Of a DNA stretch of 64,000 bases, positions 1 to 11,289 are shown one piece after another. Under the pieces are notes generated by a model that saw nothing but the letters and a program-made list of their open reading frames with translations, did not search any database and was not told where the DNA came from. The position numbers and the translations under genes were made by a program. The first letter of the stretch is position 1. Each line of letters begins with the position of its first letter. Source of the DNA: Amborella trichopoda (lineage: Eukaryota > Streptophyta > Magnoliopsida > Amborellales > Amborellaceae); NCBI RefSeq assembly GCF_000471905.2, contig NW_006496807.1, forward strand, positions 817,941 through 881,940. Reading direction: 5' to 3'.

Positions 1-290
1 TTTATTGATAAATTTTAAAGCTTCAAAAATAGTGTAGATCTAGAGATCTATGACAACTTTAAAATCTTGAAAATTGGCTGTCCAAAAATGTGTTACAAAA
101 TACACTATTTCCAAAATTTGAAATCCATTTCTTTCTCATGTCCGTGCATCTTAATGTCAAGATGATCAATTTGAGGATATTTGGGCATCAAAACAACCTC
201 TTCTAATGAAAGTTTTTAGATAGGCTCTAATTTGATTGTTTAGAGCCTCGGCTCTAATATAAACTTTTTCATATATCTATATATATATAT
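1..290 (+). repeat. Dispersed AT-rich repeat, copy 1 (edge-truncated)
   Basis: Non-coding, AT-rich. The order of short blocks (an ACACTATTT block, a stretch around CATGTCCGTGCATCT, then GATGATCAATTTGAGG, a 'CATCAAAACAAC' block and a terminal block ending in TATAAACTTTTTC) recurs near 30.69-30.85, 41.77-41.93, 49.37-49.52 and 49.80-50.07 kb. It is therefore a dispersed repeat family, probably a non-autonomous transposon end. I see no coding capacity and cannot name the family. Confidence 0.55.
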
Positions 291-480
291 ATAAAAAACC
301 TTATTTCATTTCATAAAAAATAACCACTATTACAACGGGCGTCCTATTGTCTTTTATTCCCTCTCTAAAAATCCTCTAAACTTTCACCTTTTTTTTTTAT
401 AAGTCCAACTCCAACCTACGTGCCTACTCAAAGATAAGTCTATTTCAACTTATTGATGGCAACATTGCTTTAAAAAATGG
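291..480. other. AT-rich spacer, nothing recognised
   Basis: Low-complexity AT-rich sequence after a short TA run near 277-292. No ORF, RNA gene or clear repeat is seen. Confidence 0.5.
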
Positions 481-554
481 CGAGTCAACACAGGAATCGG
501 TCACCCTGTGTCGATTCCTATGTAACACATTGAATCGCCCGGTTCTAAAGAAGA

Positions 555-1430
555 ACTAGTGATTCTGTACAGTAAATCCTATGTATCATGTCACGGATCA
601 CCCTGATGACATCATGGATCACCCTTATGTCACGGATCGCCCTGATGACATCGTGGATCGCCCTTTACACGTCAAAATGATGTCGTTGTCATGGATCGCC
701 CTGATGACATCATGGATAACCCTTATGTCACGGACTGCCCTGATGACATCATGGATCGCCCTTTACACGTCAAAATGATGTCGTTGAATCACCCGATTTT
801 TCGTTGTCACAGATCGCCCTGATGACATCATGGATGGCCATGGATCGCCCTTATGTCACGGATCGCCTTGATGACATCATGGATCGCCATGGATCGCCCT
901 TATGTCACGGATCGCCCTGATGACATCATGGATCACCCTTTACACGTCAAGTTGAATCGCCCGGTTCTTCATTGTCATAAATCTCCCACATCATGATCAC
1001 CCTTATGCCACGGATCGCCCTAATGACATCATGGATATCGTCATAGATCACCCTTATGTCACGGTTCGCCCTGATGACATCATGGATTGCTGATGAGATC
1101 GCCCTGATGACATCATGGATCGCTGATGACATCATGGATCGCCCTGATGACATCATAGATCGCTGATGAGATCATGGATTGCCCTTTACAAGTCAAAAAT
1201 TCTAGAGAAGAACCAGCGATTCTGCACAGTAAATCGTGTGTACAGTAAATCGTGTGTATGTTATCACGGATCGCCCTGATGATTTTATGGATCACTCTTT
1301 ATAGGTCAAAATGATGTCATGGATCGCGCACAGTAAATCGTGTGTATGCTATCACGGATCGCCTTGATGATTTATGGATCACTCTTTATAGGTTAAAATG
1401 ATGTCATGGATCACGCACGTGACACCAAGG
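555..1430. repeat. Degenerate GATCGCCC tandem repeat
   Basis: Roughly 20-bp modules of the type CATGGATCGCCCTGATGACA alternate with CACGGATCGCCCTTATG modules, giving higher-order units of about 38-40 bp. Longer interruptions hold 'TTTACACGTCAAAATGATG' and 'CACAGTAAATCGTGTGTATG' modules. Unit divergence is considerable and unit length varies, so this is an old, locally expanded minisatellite. The short open frames inside it are repeat artefacts. Confidence 0.85.
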
Positions 1431-1689
1431 TCGACCATCACTTTTCCACGTGGCCATGCATCATTACCTTATTGAGTAAGGGTTGGTTTTCTTTTTTTAT
1501 AGAGCCTCCTCTTGCCACGTCTCTTCGATGTGGGACAATTCTTTAAAAGATGTTTGCTTTCTAATATAATATTTTATTCACCTAACTAATGCAATAATTG
1601 GCTTGTGGCATATTTGAATATCATGTACTCCTTAACCATTGAAGGTCGTTGGTTCTAATCTCTTGGACGGGCACCATCTTTTTAATACA

Positions 1690-2320
1690 ACATTTTATTT
1701 TCTTATTTTTCTCATCAAAAAAATAAAAATTTTCTCATTTTTCTCATCAAAAAAATAAAAAGTAATACAAGAACATGTTATTTTCTTATTTTTCTCATAA
1801 AAAAAATAAAAATTTTCTTATTTTTCTCGTCAAAAAAATAAAAAGTAATACAAAGTATTTTTTGTCAAAAATACAACATGTTAGTTTCTTATTTTTCTCG
1901 TAAAAAAAAGTAATACAAGTATTTTTTGTCAAAAATTAAATAAAGGGTAATACAACAAGTATCAGATTTTTTTTGTCAAAAAAAAAAAGAAGGATTACAA
2001 CAAGCATTTCTTGTCAAGAAAAAAATAAAAGGTATTTCTTAGTACAACAAATATTTCTTGTTACTTTCTTATTTTTCTCGTCAAAAAAAATAAAAAGTAA
2101 TACAACAAGTATTTCTTGTCAAATAATAAAATAAAAAGTAATGCAACAAGTATCATATTTTTCTTATAAAAAAGAAATAAAAGGTAATACAACGAGTATT
2201 TCTTGTCAAGAAAAAAATAAAAGGTATTTCTTAATACAACAAGTATTTATTGTTATTTTCTTATTTTTCTCGTCAAAAAGGTAATACAACAAGTATCATG
2301 CTTTTCAAGCATGCGTTTAA
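1690..2320. repeat. AT-rich degenerate tandem repeat (TCTCGTCAAAAAAATAAAAAG type)
   Basis: A recurring pattern of TTTTCTTATTTTTCTCGTCA, then AAAAAATAAAAAGTAATACA, then ACAAGTATTTCTTGTCAA occurs about nine to ten times with variable spacing. The pyrimidine-rich and purine-rich halves are partly complementary, so each unit can form a weak hairpin. No coding potential. Confidence 0.7.
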
Positions 2321-2329
2321 GCTGTGATT

Positions 2330-3526
2330 ATTATAAGCTTAAATTAGATATGTAAAGGTAATACAATATAGGCTTGGAGCATATTAGCTCTTTCTCTCTC
2401 TCTCATTTATGAATGCCTATTGTTAGATATTTTTTAACCTAGGAATAAATGGTTTAATTATATTTTTTATTTTTATAACATGGTGGTCTTTAACATAAAT
2501 TTAGGAATATTAATTTAAAGATAGAGTTCATACAATGAGGCCCTTTGAAATCTTTCTCTCTCTACTAACAATCTCTTCCACTAAATTTATTCTAGAAATT
2601 TAAAAAATTATATTTTTGAAAAATTAAAGTATTATTTCGAAAATTGGTACACATTCTAATAATTTCTAGAATTATAACCAAATCTTTTATTTTATTTATT
2701 AATTTATTTGTATTATAAATTATGTAATGTACTTTTTTTTTTACAGTTGTCAAGAATATATTTTAAATTAGATGATATTTTGGATTTGTTATTATTTGTA
2801 TAATAAAATAATTATAAAATGTAAACCAACAATTTCAATTTCAATATATATTAGTATAGTTAGTTAGGTTGTAATAATTTTATATTATAGTTAATTAGGT
2901 TGTAATAATTTGAGTTTTTTTTAGCGGATTAGGGTTTTCCGTCAATTCGAGATTTTGGGGGCCATTTTTCATCGATTTAATCCATTCTTTATTGTAGTCT
3001 ATGTATAATTATATACTTCATCCATGATAATTCTATGATTTTTCTTTTGTGTAATGTAAATTTAATGGTTAACATAAGTTCATGCAGGGAAATAACATCT
3101 CAATATTCGCATACTGATGAAAAAAATGAAAGTTAATAATGTAGTGCCCCAATTTCTTATTCGATTATTAAAAAAATATATTTATAATGAATTTTAATAA
3201 TTTTTTTGGATTTTATTTAAGACTTACTCCGATCGATTCGGCCGATTCCTGATTCGGATCGCCAATTCATAGATCCGGATGGGTTTTTGTGGTGCCCGAT
3301 CAGGGGCACCGATCCGTTTTTTAGACCCCTAGATGGCAATAATGGTAACTAACATGTGAATAGGGAACCTTCCTAAAAAAAGGCTAAACTAACACCAAAA
3401 AAAAAAAAGAGCCATACGTACTTATCCTTTTTCATCAAGATAATTCCTATTAAAAAAGGATGGTTCAACTCTTTAAGCACAGACCCCGCCATAAAACAAA
3501 AAAAAAAAAAACCTTTTATGTGATAT
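2330..3526. other. AT-rich intergenic stretch
   Basis: No ORF above background, RNA gene or strong repeat is seen. A GC-richer island near 3,220-3,310 has GATCGATTCGGCCGATTCC-like short palindromes. The rest is A/T homopolymer-rich. Confidence 0.45.
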
Positions 3527-3535
3527 TTAAATTTT

Positions 3536-3695
3536 GAGTAATGTATCTATGAGACCCTTCCACACCTATGTGTGTAGGACCCTAAAGGATCCCATTAAAT
3601 TTAGTACAGATCTCTAGAAAAGTCAGGTCACACACCCATGTGATAACTTTTCTAGACACACATGGGTGTGAGAGGGTCTCATAAGATCATTACTC
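3536..3695. mobile_element. 160-bp palindromic MITE, probably Mutator-like, with 9-bp TSD
   Basis: The ends are inverted copies: the left arm starts GAGTAATGTATCTATGAGAC and the right arm ends in GTCTCATAAGATCATTACTC. Pairing continues inward through CACACC/GGTGTG and TCTAGAAAAGT/ACTTTTCTAGA. The element is flanked on both sides by the identical 9-mer TTAAATTTT (3,527-3,535 and 3,696-3,704). A 9-bp duplication is typical of Mutator-like elements, so a MULE-derived MITE is the best guess; the family call is inference. No coding capacity. Confidence 0.8.
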
Positions 3696-3979
3696 TTAAA
3701 TTTTAAATGGACTCATTTCTAAATAAAAAATAAGTAAAAAAAAAAATTTAATATCCATTCTTAATAACTGTGGTTGGTACAAAATATTCTCTGCAGAAAT
3801 CGGGCGTTTGCTTGATTGGTTAGCTGTCAAGATTTACAATGCTGCCCACCAGCTCCCAGTGGAAATCTGAAAATATTTTGAGAGAGAGATAGAGAGAGAA
3901 GCATATATTGATATAATTCGAGAGAGAGAGGGGTGAGACATTGCATGTTTTAATCGTGTAATAGCCGAAAATGTCTGTG

Positions 3980-5850
3980 ACAATACTCGATCGCCACGGA
4001 GGATATCCAGGTTTTGATCTTATGAAGGGATGTCAGTGGTAAAGGTTCAAGATGTTATTCCTTTGGTTTTTGTGCCCGGTAAGGAGGTGGAAGATCTTCT
4101 TTCAAAGGCAAAAACATGTATTTTGGGTTCTTTTTCTCATCCAACAAATGATGTTTTTGGACTGAGTGATTGGGCAAAAATAGAGTAGGGTTTATCTTGC
4201 ATCCTCGAGGTGATTTGGCAAAAATAAAGTCGGTTTATCTTGCGTCCTCCAGGTGAAAGTTCTTAATGGATTCAAGGTGTTGTTCATTCTGCGATCTAAA
4301 GAGGATGTTGTATCCTATGCTCTTCCTCATAGGTTGCAGGGTCTGAGGAAAGATCCTATCTTTGGATCAATAGGCACCGAGTTCTCATAAATCTTATCTT
4401 CAAAGATACTCCGCTTGGGTGAAATTTTGAAGTGTCCCATTACATGCATGGAACCTTTCTAGCATTAAAAAATTAGCAGATGTTTGTGGGGTATTTTGTG
4501 AGGTGGATTGGACGTCTTTGGCATGATCGAATTACATCTTTGTGAGAGTTAAAATCTGGAGATGCATTGGGGTGGCTTTGCCAAAAGAAATTTAAGATTA
4601 CAAGTTGCATCTGATTTTTTCTCAATCAATATCACATGTGATGATGGGATTGGTGTCCTTAATCAATCGGTACCAGTTCTGGTTCTTTCATGTCCTGAGC
4701 CTGATGCTGAATGGCAAATGGTAACTCATAAAGCTGGAGGGTCTAAGCCTTTGCCTATTGACGCTGCGATTATGGGAATTGGTAATTCAGTTCAATCCCG
4801 TTGGAAACAACATGGGAAACGGTCACTTTGTTTGAAACGACCCCATTCAAATTTGAAACTTATAAAACGGTGGATCCGGATAGGAAGATCGCTGATTTTA
4901 CAACGAGATTTTCGTGCGGCATTATCTCCTTTAGAAAGGAAGTCAGTACACAGATTCCAAACTTTGAATTTCCTAATAGTGATGCACGTAATCCAGGGGC
5001 GGAGCAGAATGAAGTTAATTCCATTTTTAACGATTGAAAGCGTGTGATCAATATTGTAGTCCATCAGGTACACCAGCTCCGATGGAGGGTTTTCTATAAA
5101 ATTCTTTTCATCGAGATGATAGTGGAAAGGTGTTGGGTGGATTTCTAGGAAAGTCCCTAGAAACTAATATTCATGCTTTGGAAAGGACAACACGGCTTTG
5201 GAAACAACTTTTAATACCTTTTGGATGGAATGTCCTTTGGATCCCTAACCAATGTGCTTTTTTGTGAATCCTTTAGATTTGGAGGCCTCTTTTGGGAAAT
5301 GTGAGGATGTTGCATATTCTCTGCTTCTTTTGCTTGCTCATTGGGGGCTTTTAACAGGCTCTCTTCTGCAAAGCTTATAGGACTTCTCTGGATTTTCCTT
5401 CATAAGGATAGTATGAGGTTTCTTCTTTTTAGGTGTCTGGCTTCGAAGGGCTCACCAACGAGGTCTATATCGATGTTCGATCCTCTGGATATTGATCTGC
5501 ATGCTATTGTGGTGATTGAATCAGAGGATGAACAAGTCGATGTGTTGCAAGATGTTGGCATTGATGATAGTGCTGATCTTCCAGAAGCTTAGTATGAGGA
5601 GTTCTTCTTTGATCTAGAGTTAGCTTTGGTTGAAGCAGATATGGTGCAACCTTTGAATGTCATTCCACTCAATGTGGAGTTGAATGTTTTGGATCGTAGT
5701 GTTGATCAAATTTAACCTCAGGAGGAGGCGGTGGATGCTGATGATAAAGACAACCACGTTGATTCTGAGTCTACTCCTCAAGAGGTTGCAATGGATGCTG
5801 ATGATGAGGAAAAGAAAGTTTCTTCTATGACAAGAGATATGGGGATGCAC
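3980..5850 (+). pseudogene. LINE ORF1 relic (DUF4283-type nucleic-acid-binding protein)
   Basis: Pieces in changing frames resemble plant L1 ORF1. Around 4,030-4,170 the reading 'VIPLVFVPGKEVEDLL...FGLSDWA' fits the start of a DUF4283 domain. Around 4,460-4,600 a 'GVFCEVDWTSLA' piece fits its end. The open frame 4,562-5,047 and the acidic stretch near 5,480-5,580 (FDPLDIDLHAIVVIESED) follow. The last piece parallels FDPLRVDPQAIMVVEEDH in the minus-strand LINE at 36.7 kb, so both belong to related LINEs. Several stops and frameshifts break it and no ORF2 follows, so it is a non-functional fragment. Confidence 0.65.
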
Positions 5851-5872
5851 TTTGAAGTCCCCATAAGTGTGA

Positions 5873-7330
5873 TTGTTTGAACACATTTTTCAGCACCTTG
5901 AGTCCCCGATGCGGAATAAAAGATAGGCCGGTCAATAAAGCCTCGATATACAATGGAATTCCTGACAGTCTCAAAATTACCCCAGAATGGGTCAGAATCT
6001 TCCTAAGGACTTCAAAAGGCCACCTACCAAGTTTCGTCACAATCCAACATGTCTAAGGCAGCGCAGACAAATAAACAATTTCGGAAAATCAACCTCTAGC
6101 ACCTTGAAACGGACCCTGTAACTAGAACTCTATTTTTGGTACGTCAAATAGTTGTGGGACCATCGCCATTGGATCTGGCACGGTCAAAAACCCCTATGGG
6201 TCTAGTTACGGCTCAAACGGGCGCTCTAGGATAAAGTTATGATTAAAATACTAAAAAAGAGTAGGCCGCACACTATTCCTGTGCGCCCTCTCTGCAACAA
6301 ATCACCATTAATGGTGACTGTTTTTACATTCACGAGCAGCACCTTCGAATACTCGTATTTCACTCGTCTTGAGTCGATCGCTCTCAAATTTAGTAAGCAT
6401 GTTCGTTTTGTCAAGATGAGCGTTTAGATAAATAGCACTACCCGTGACGATACCTGAGCAGAGAGAAAAGTTAGAGAGAAGTTGGCGATTCGTGAAGATA
6501 GTTGCAGAAAATTCAATAGTGACATGCCTAGCTCGAGGGGCCATATCACGACGTTTGCGTACGCGATTGATGCAAAACCAATAGCATTATGTACGTAAGG
6601 TTCGAGGTTATGACTGGCCCAAACCCTGTGTACGATGAACAGTTGGATTCGGCACACGAAGGCGTCAAAGTCACTGCAAGTTCCGGATGCCCGATTTTCA
6701 GATTCCGGCCAAAAACCCAAGACGACAAAATCTTCGTCCGGACAAGAAATGGAGCAGCGTTTGTTGCAACGTGATCGTGATGGCATGCTCAGTGCAATTC
6801 AGCGAAGAAACCAAAGAAAAACATCAAGAAACAAGCACACTATCGATCAGAAGTTTTCAAAATCTATACAAATTTCGAGTCGCACGATTGTAGCTTAAAA
6901 ACACGATTCATGGCTCGAAGCTAGTATCAAATCGATCGTCATGCCGAGTCCGATAAGAAAGCAATTATCTTTTGACCAAACGGATGCCGGAGCAACCCCG
7001 AATCATCCATGGAAGATCACGTAAGTTCTAGGGCAGCAACATGGGCTGTTTTGGAATTTCACGTATTGTTGGGAAGGGGCAAAACAATCATTTTGCACCC
7101 ATTTTTAGATTTTTCTTTAATTCAATTAAATTGTAACTATCGTCAATTTAAATAGTTTTTAGGCATACACCCATGTTTAGGCCCAATTTTATAAGTACAT
7201 GCTAAACCTAATTGTAAAGGGCTTCCCTCATTCTTAAATTTGATGAATAAGATTTGAGAATTTTACATCGAGATTGTGGGTGCATCTTGGAGAGAGAGAA
7301 AAGAAAAAGTCTGGTACCCTTTGGTGAAGG
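5873..7330 (+). repeat. Probable Ty3/gypsy LTR (solo or partial)
   Basis: The stretch begins around TGTTTGAACACATTTTTCAG and ends with a plant-LTR-like 3' portion (TTTGATGAATAAGATTTGAG followed by a GTGGGTGC block near 7,240-7,290). No protein domain is readable; short open frames on both strands are incidental. It directly precedes the CT-rich start of the next LTR region and might be the upstream part of that same long LTR. Boundaries and target duplications were not resolved. Fossil, no coding region attached. Confidence 0.45.
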
Positions 7331-7814
7331 TAACTTTCTCTCTCCTCCTCTCATCTCTTTCTTTTTCTCTCCTCTCGTCTATCTTTTCCTCTCTCCTCCC
7401 CTCGTCTATCTCTCTCTCCTCCTCTCATCTCTCTCTTTCTCTCTCCTCCTCTCATCTCTCTCTTTCTCTCTCCTCCTCTCATCTCTCTCTTTCTCTCTCC
7501 TCTCGTTTATCTCTTTTTTTTTCTCTCTTTTCTGATCTTCTTTATTTACTTTCCTTCTCTATCTTCTATGTTTCCTTTCTTTCCTCACTTTCTTAATCCC
7601 TCTCTTCCTCCTTTCTCCCTGTTCTCTTTTCTCTCTTCCTCCTTTCTCCCTGTTCTCTTTTCTCTCTTCCTCCGTTCTCCCTGTTCTCTTCTCTCTCTTC
7701 TCCATTCATGCATGGCGAAGCCTATCGCTAGGCATGATGTTCTCCTCTCCTTGGAACATAAACAGTGAGCCGGGCCTTAACCCGAATGGCAGGTCGGACC
7801 TCTGTCGAAGTTCC

Positions 7815-8885
7815 CCTCTCCCACTTCTATGTCATGGACGATGAAAGCTCATCGCCGTCCATATTTTCTCTCTCTTCTTACTCTTATGTTACGGACGGTG
7901 GAAGCTCATCACCATCAATATTTTCTCTCTCTTCTTACTCTTATGTCATGGACGGCGAAAGCTCATCGTCATCCATGTTTTCTCTCTCCTCTTATTCTTA
8001 TGTCATGGACGACGGGAGCTCATCACCGTCCATGTTTTCTCTCTCTTCTCATTCCTCTGTCATGGGCGGCAGAAGTTCATCACCGTCCATGTTTTCTCTC
8101 TCTTCTTATTCCTCTGTCATGAACGGCAGAAGCTCATCATCGTTCATATTTTCTCTCTCTTCTTATTCCTCTATCATGTACGACAGAAGCTCATCGTCAT
8201 CCATGTCCTCTCTCTTCTTATTCCTCTGTCATGGACGACGAAAGCTCATCGTCGTCCATATTTTCTCTCTCTTCTTATTCCTCTCTCATAGACGGTAGAA
8301 GCTCATCACTGTTCATGTTTTCTCCCTCTTCTTATTCTTCTGTTATGAACGGTAGAAGCTCATCGCCGTCCATATTTTCTCTCTCTCCTTATTCTTTTGT
8401 CATGGATGGCAGAAGCTCACTGCCATCTATGTTTTCTCTATCTTCTCACTCATCTGTCATGGATGGCGTAAGCTCATTGCCATCCATGTTTTCTCTCTCT
8501 TCTCACTCTTCTGTCATGGACGGTAAAAGCTCATCGATGTCTATATTTTCTCTCTCTTCTCACTCCTCGATCATGGAGGGTGGAAGCTCATCGTCATCAA
8601 TGTTTTTTTTTATCTTCTCTCTCCTTTGTCATGGACGGTGGAAGCTCATCGCCGTCTAAGTTTTCTTCTGTCTTCTCTCTCCTCTATCATGGATGACAGA
8701 AGCTCATCGCCGTCCATGCTTTCTTCTATCTTCTCTCTCCTCTGTCATGGGCGGTGAAAGCTCATCGTCATCCATGGTTTCTTCTATCTTCTCTCTCTTC
8801 TGTCATGAACGGCAAAAGCTCATTGTTGTCCATGTTCTTTTTCCTCTCTCCCCATTCTATCATGGACGGCAGAGCCTCATTACCG
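7815..8885 (+). repeat. 57-bp minisatellite with an open 19-residue peptide periodicity
   Basis: About 18-19 units of 57 bp, each built from a 'GTCATGGACGGCAGAAGCTC' half and an 'ATCGCCGTCCATATTTTCTC' half followed by a CT-rich spacer. Read on the plus strand the unit gives a serine-rich 19-residue repeat of the form VMDGRSSSPSIFSLSSYSS, which stays open for about 178 codons in one frame (7,765-8,298) and 143 in another (8,231-8,659). The GGACGG...CCGTCC halves are inverted repeats, so each unit can fold into a short hairpin. It lies inside an LTR, so a protein product is unlikely. Confidence 0.85.
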
Positions 8886-9100
8886 TCCATATTTTTCTTT
8901 TCTTTTCTTTCTTCTTTCACTCTCTTCTTACTTCTTTATTCTCTCTCTTCCTTTCCCCTTTTCTCCCCTCTCTTTCTTCTTCCTCCTCTTTTCTTCTCCC
9001 TTCTTCTCTCCTCGATTCCTTTTTTATTTTCTCTTCCCTCTCCCTTTCTTCTCCCTCTTCTTTCTTCTTTCCCCCTCGTTTGATCAAGGGAGGTTAAGTC
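8886..9100. repeat. CT-rich low-complexity tract
   Basis: Nearly pure pyrimidine on the plus strand (CTTTCTTCTCCCTCTT type), continuous in character with 7,330-7,700. Open frames in it are low-complexity artefacts. Confidence 0.8.
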
Positions 9101-9776
9101 AAGCACTGCCATGGTAGTTTCGTCGTCTAGCAGTATTGCTGATGTGTCGATCTTAGTCGCCGTGCCCCCCGCATTGCCATTCTAGGCTAGCCATCGTGCC
9201 AGGCTGGTCGGTCATCGTTTTGTCATCTAGTAGTATTATCGTTGTGCTGATCTAGTTACTGTGCTCGCCTTTCTACTACGCCAGGTCAATCACTTCCTGG
9301 TCTAGCTACTGCGTTAGTCTAGTCACCTAATCAAATTCCTATCTTCCCCATTCCTCTATTCTATCTCTTTCTTCTTCGTTTATCTATCCTCTTACCTTTT
9401 TTTTCTTCTTTTGAATGTGCATGCCTATGTGCATTAGCCCAAAGACAAGGTGGGGTCCCTTGGCCCACTTGTCTTGTAAAATTAACCATGTGTGTGTGAT
9501 TGGAGAAACAGGAGAGTACATGCCAAGGGAAGCAATTTCGAACCAGTTGAAGGACTGAAAGGCTTTCTTTGTGATCTAAGAGGGTGCCTAAGCAAGTCAG
9601 CCCGAGTAAGTCCCGAACCCATCTTAATTCCTCTCTCAACAGTTGGTATACCTGCCTTTGTTTCCTAACAAGATTTTCGAGAGAGTGATCTCAAGTCTCG
9701 GGTTCCCTTGAAACCCGATACGCATGCCACCAGGTCAACTCGACCCAGAGGGCGAGATCGAGGCGCCTAACCAGCT

Positions 9777-9795
9777 TGGCGACTCCACTGGAGAC
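9777..9795 (+). other. Primer binding site of the Tat/Ogre-like fossil
   Basis: TGGCGACTCCACTGGAGAC sits three bases after the LTR end. This resembles the tRNA-Arg-type binding site reported for plant Tat/Ogre elements; the tRNA assignment is from memory of that family. It fixes the plus orientation of the fossil. Confidence 0.65.
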
Positions 9796-11289
9796 TTACT
9801 ACCCCTTCGTCGGATCGTCCTTGTTTGGCTTGTCTCTCCTTTGTTTTTTGTTTTTTTGCACACACATGGCTGCTAGGTTCTTTAACGCATTTATCTGGGT
9901 CGGGGATTTTCTCATCCCGACATTCGTGAGCTTCCCCTGGGAACAAGTTCCTCGAACTTCATTCCCAACTTTTCTTTTGAGCAAAGACTCAGTGTCTAGC
10001 TCCCAGGTCTTAACCTGGATAAGTCTGAGGAGAGACTTAAAAGTCCCTAACTCCCCATCTCCGTGTCTTGGTCAAACTTCCACCAAGGCACCTTGCATCA
10101 GTAGCATATCTGCTACCACTCACAAGATGCACTCTGTCGCCGGTAAGTCACTTGTCAGTCGTATTGTTAAGGTACGCCGAAAGGCTGCTCAGTCCCTTTC
10201 TGCAAAAGGCAAGGAAGTTGTCGTTGCTACTGTGGGTCGTCGCAAGGCTACCCCCACATTGCTGCACCACCACGAGTCTTTATGCTTAGAGGCGGAGACC
10301 CTGGAGCCTCCACGTCTCACACACACCCTAAGGCTCGTGGGTCATCCACTTGATTGACACCTCGGAGCAACCCTTATGTTACCTCGAGTCAGCGTCTAGG
10401 ATCAAGCCTCCTAAGGCCAGGTCCTGTACACATTATGCATATGCATCCCACCACTTGGGGCAACGTTGTCGCTGCATCAACTCAAGTACATTGAAGACGA
10501 CTCCCTCGTCCTCTTACTTAGCACACACTAACGCACCCTGTAAGAGGCATGCTTCCACCTGTTCTCTTACAGACACCTGCTCGCAGTTCTCAGCCTCCTA
10601 AGGCCCGATCACTTGTTCAAGCCCAGGCTGACCCCAAGGTCACTTGTGATCCTTCTTCAAGTGGTGCACACGCACCACCATCACAGACCACTCCTCGCTC
10701 CCGACTTAGGCACCGTCATGAGTCAACCCTTCTCCTTCCTGCCCGTCCTCTTTCAGGCAAGCACCTCCAGCCCTAGTACTCAAAGACCTTCCCTAATAGT
10801 ACCATCCCCATCATCTTGGTCATGTCTCTAGAGCCCACAAGAGGGCTCTGGGCAAAGACTTGATGGGAGATCAAGTCCTTCATCCTCCTCGGCCCAGGAT
10901 GACCCCAGTTCCTGGCCCACACCCTTTGCTTCTCCTAATGGAGACAGCTCTCTCTTATGCAAGAAGAGCCGACTAGCCGCTGCCTCGATCGCAGTTCTGG
11001 CATGAGGTTCATCGATGCCTCAAAACTAAACGCGATAGGGGTCTGTAAATTCTAACCAGGGAAGCAACCAAGACGGTCGGGGCACCCAGCTCTGACGACC
11101 CTCTTCAGCTGAACCCCTTCTACCCTTTTCAGATGACGAAGCCTGAAGAAGAAGTCTGTGAATCCTACATTGTGGTCAGTGTCATAGAAGACGACCCAAC
11201 CACTCAACAGCCACGGTCCCAAGACCGTCAAGAACCAGTCCTCTCGCAATTAGCAGACAAGACTCAAGTCCAGTAGGAGCATGCTAAGC

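Larger units (their letters stand above)
7330..9773 (+). repeat. Left LTR of a Tat/Ogre-like Ty3/gypsy fossil (plus orientation)
   Basis: The last ~670 bp (about 9,100-9,773) are matched in inverse orientation by 19,461-20,130, with roughly 70-75% identity by eye. The match stops at the LTR/internal border just before the primer binding site. Upstream lie CT-rich low-complexity sequence and the 57-bp minisatellite. The 5' limit is uncertain. The high divergence between the two LTR copies suggests an old fossil. Confidence 0.7.

Noticed and set aside
581-1295. Open frames with repeating 'MTSWIALMTS' and 'DVIRAI' peptides
   Set aside because: Translations of the GATCGCCC tandem repeat; not genes.
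7254-7768. Overlapping long open frames rich in Ser/Leu/Phe
   Set aside because: They arise from CT-rich low-complexity DNA that lacks stops; no domain or start context supports a protein.
5873-9773. A single 3.9-kb LTR covering both LTR-like segments
   Set aside because: Possible, but the 7.25-kb sequence looks like the end of an LTR and the matching right LTR is truncated, so continuity could not be shown; kept as two entries.
9776-10831. 193- and 83-codon open frames after the primer site
   Set aside because: No recognisable domain. They lie in the leader of the LTR fossil, which in this family is long and GC-richer, so chance frames are expected.
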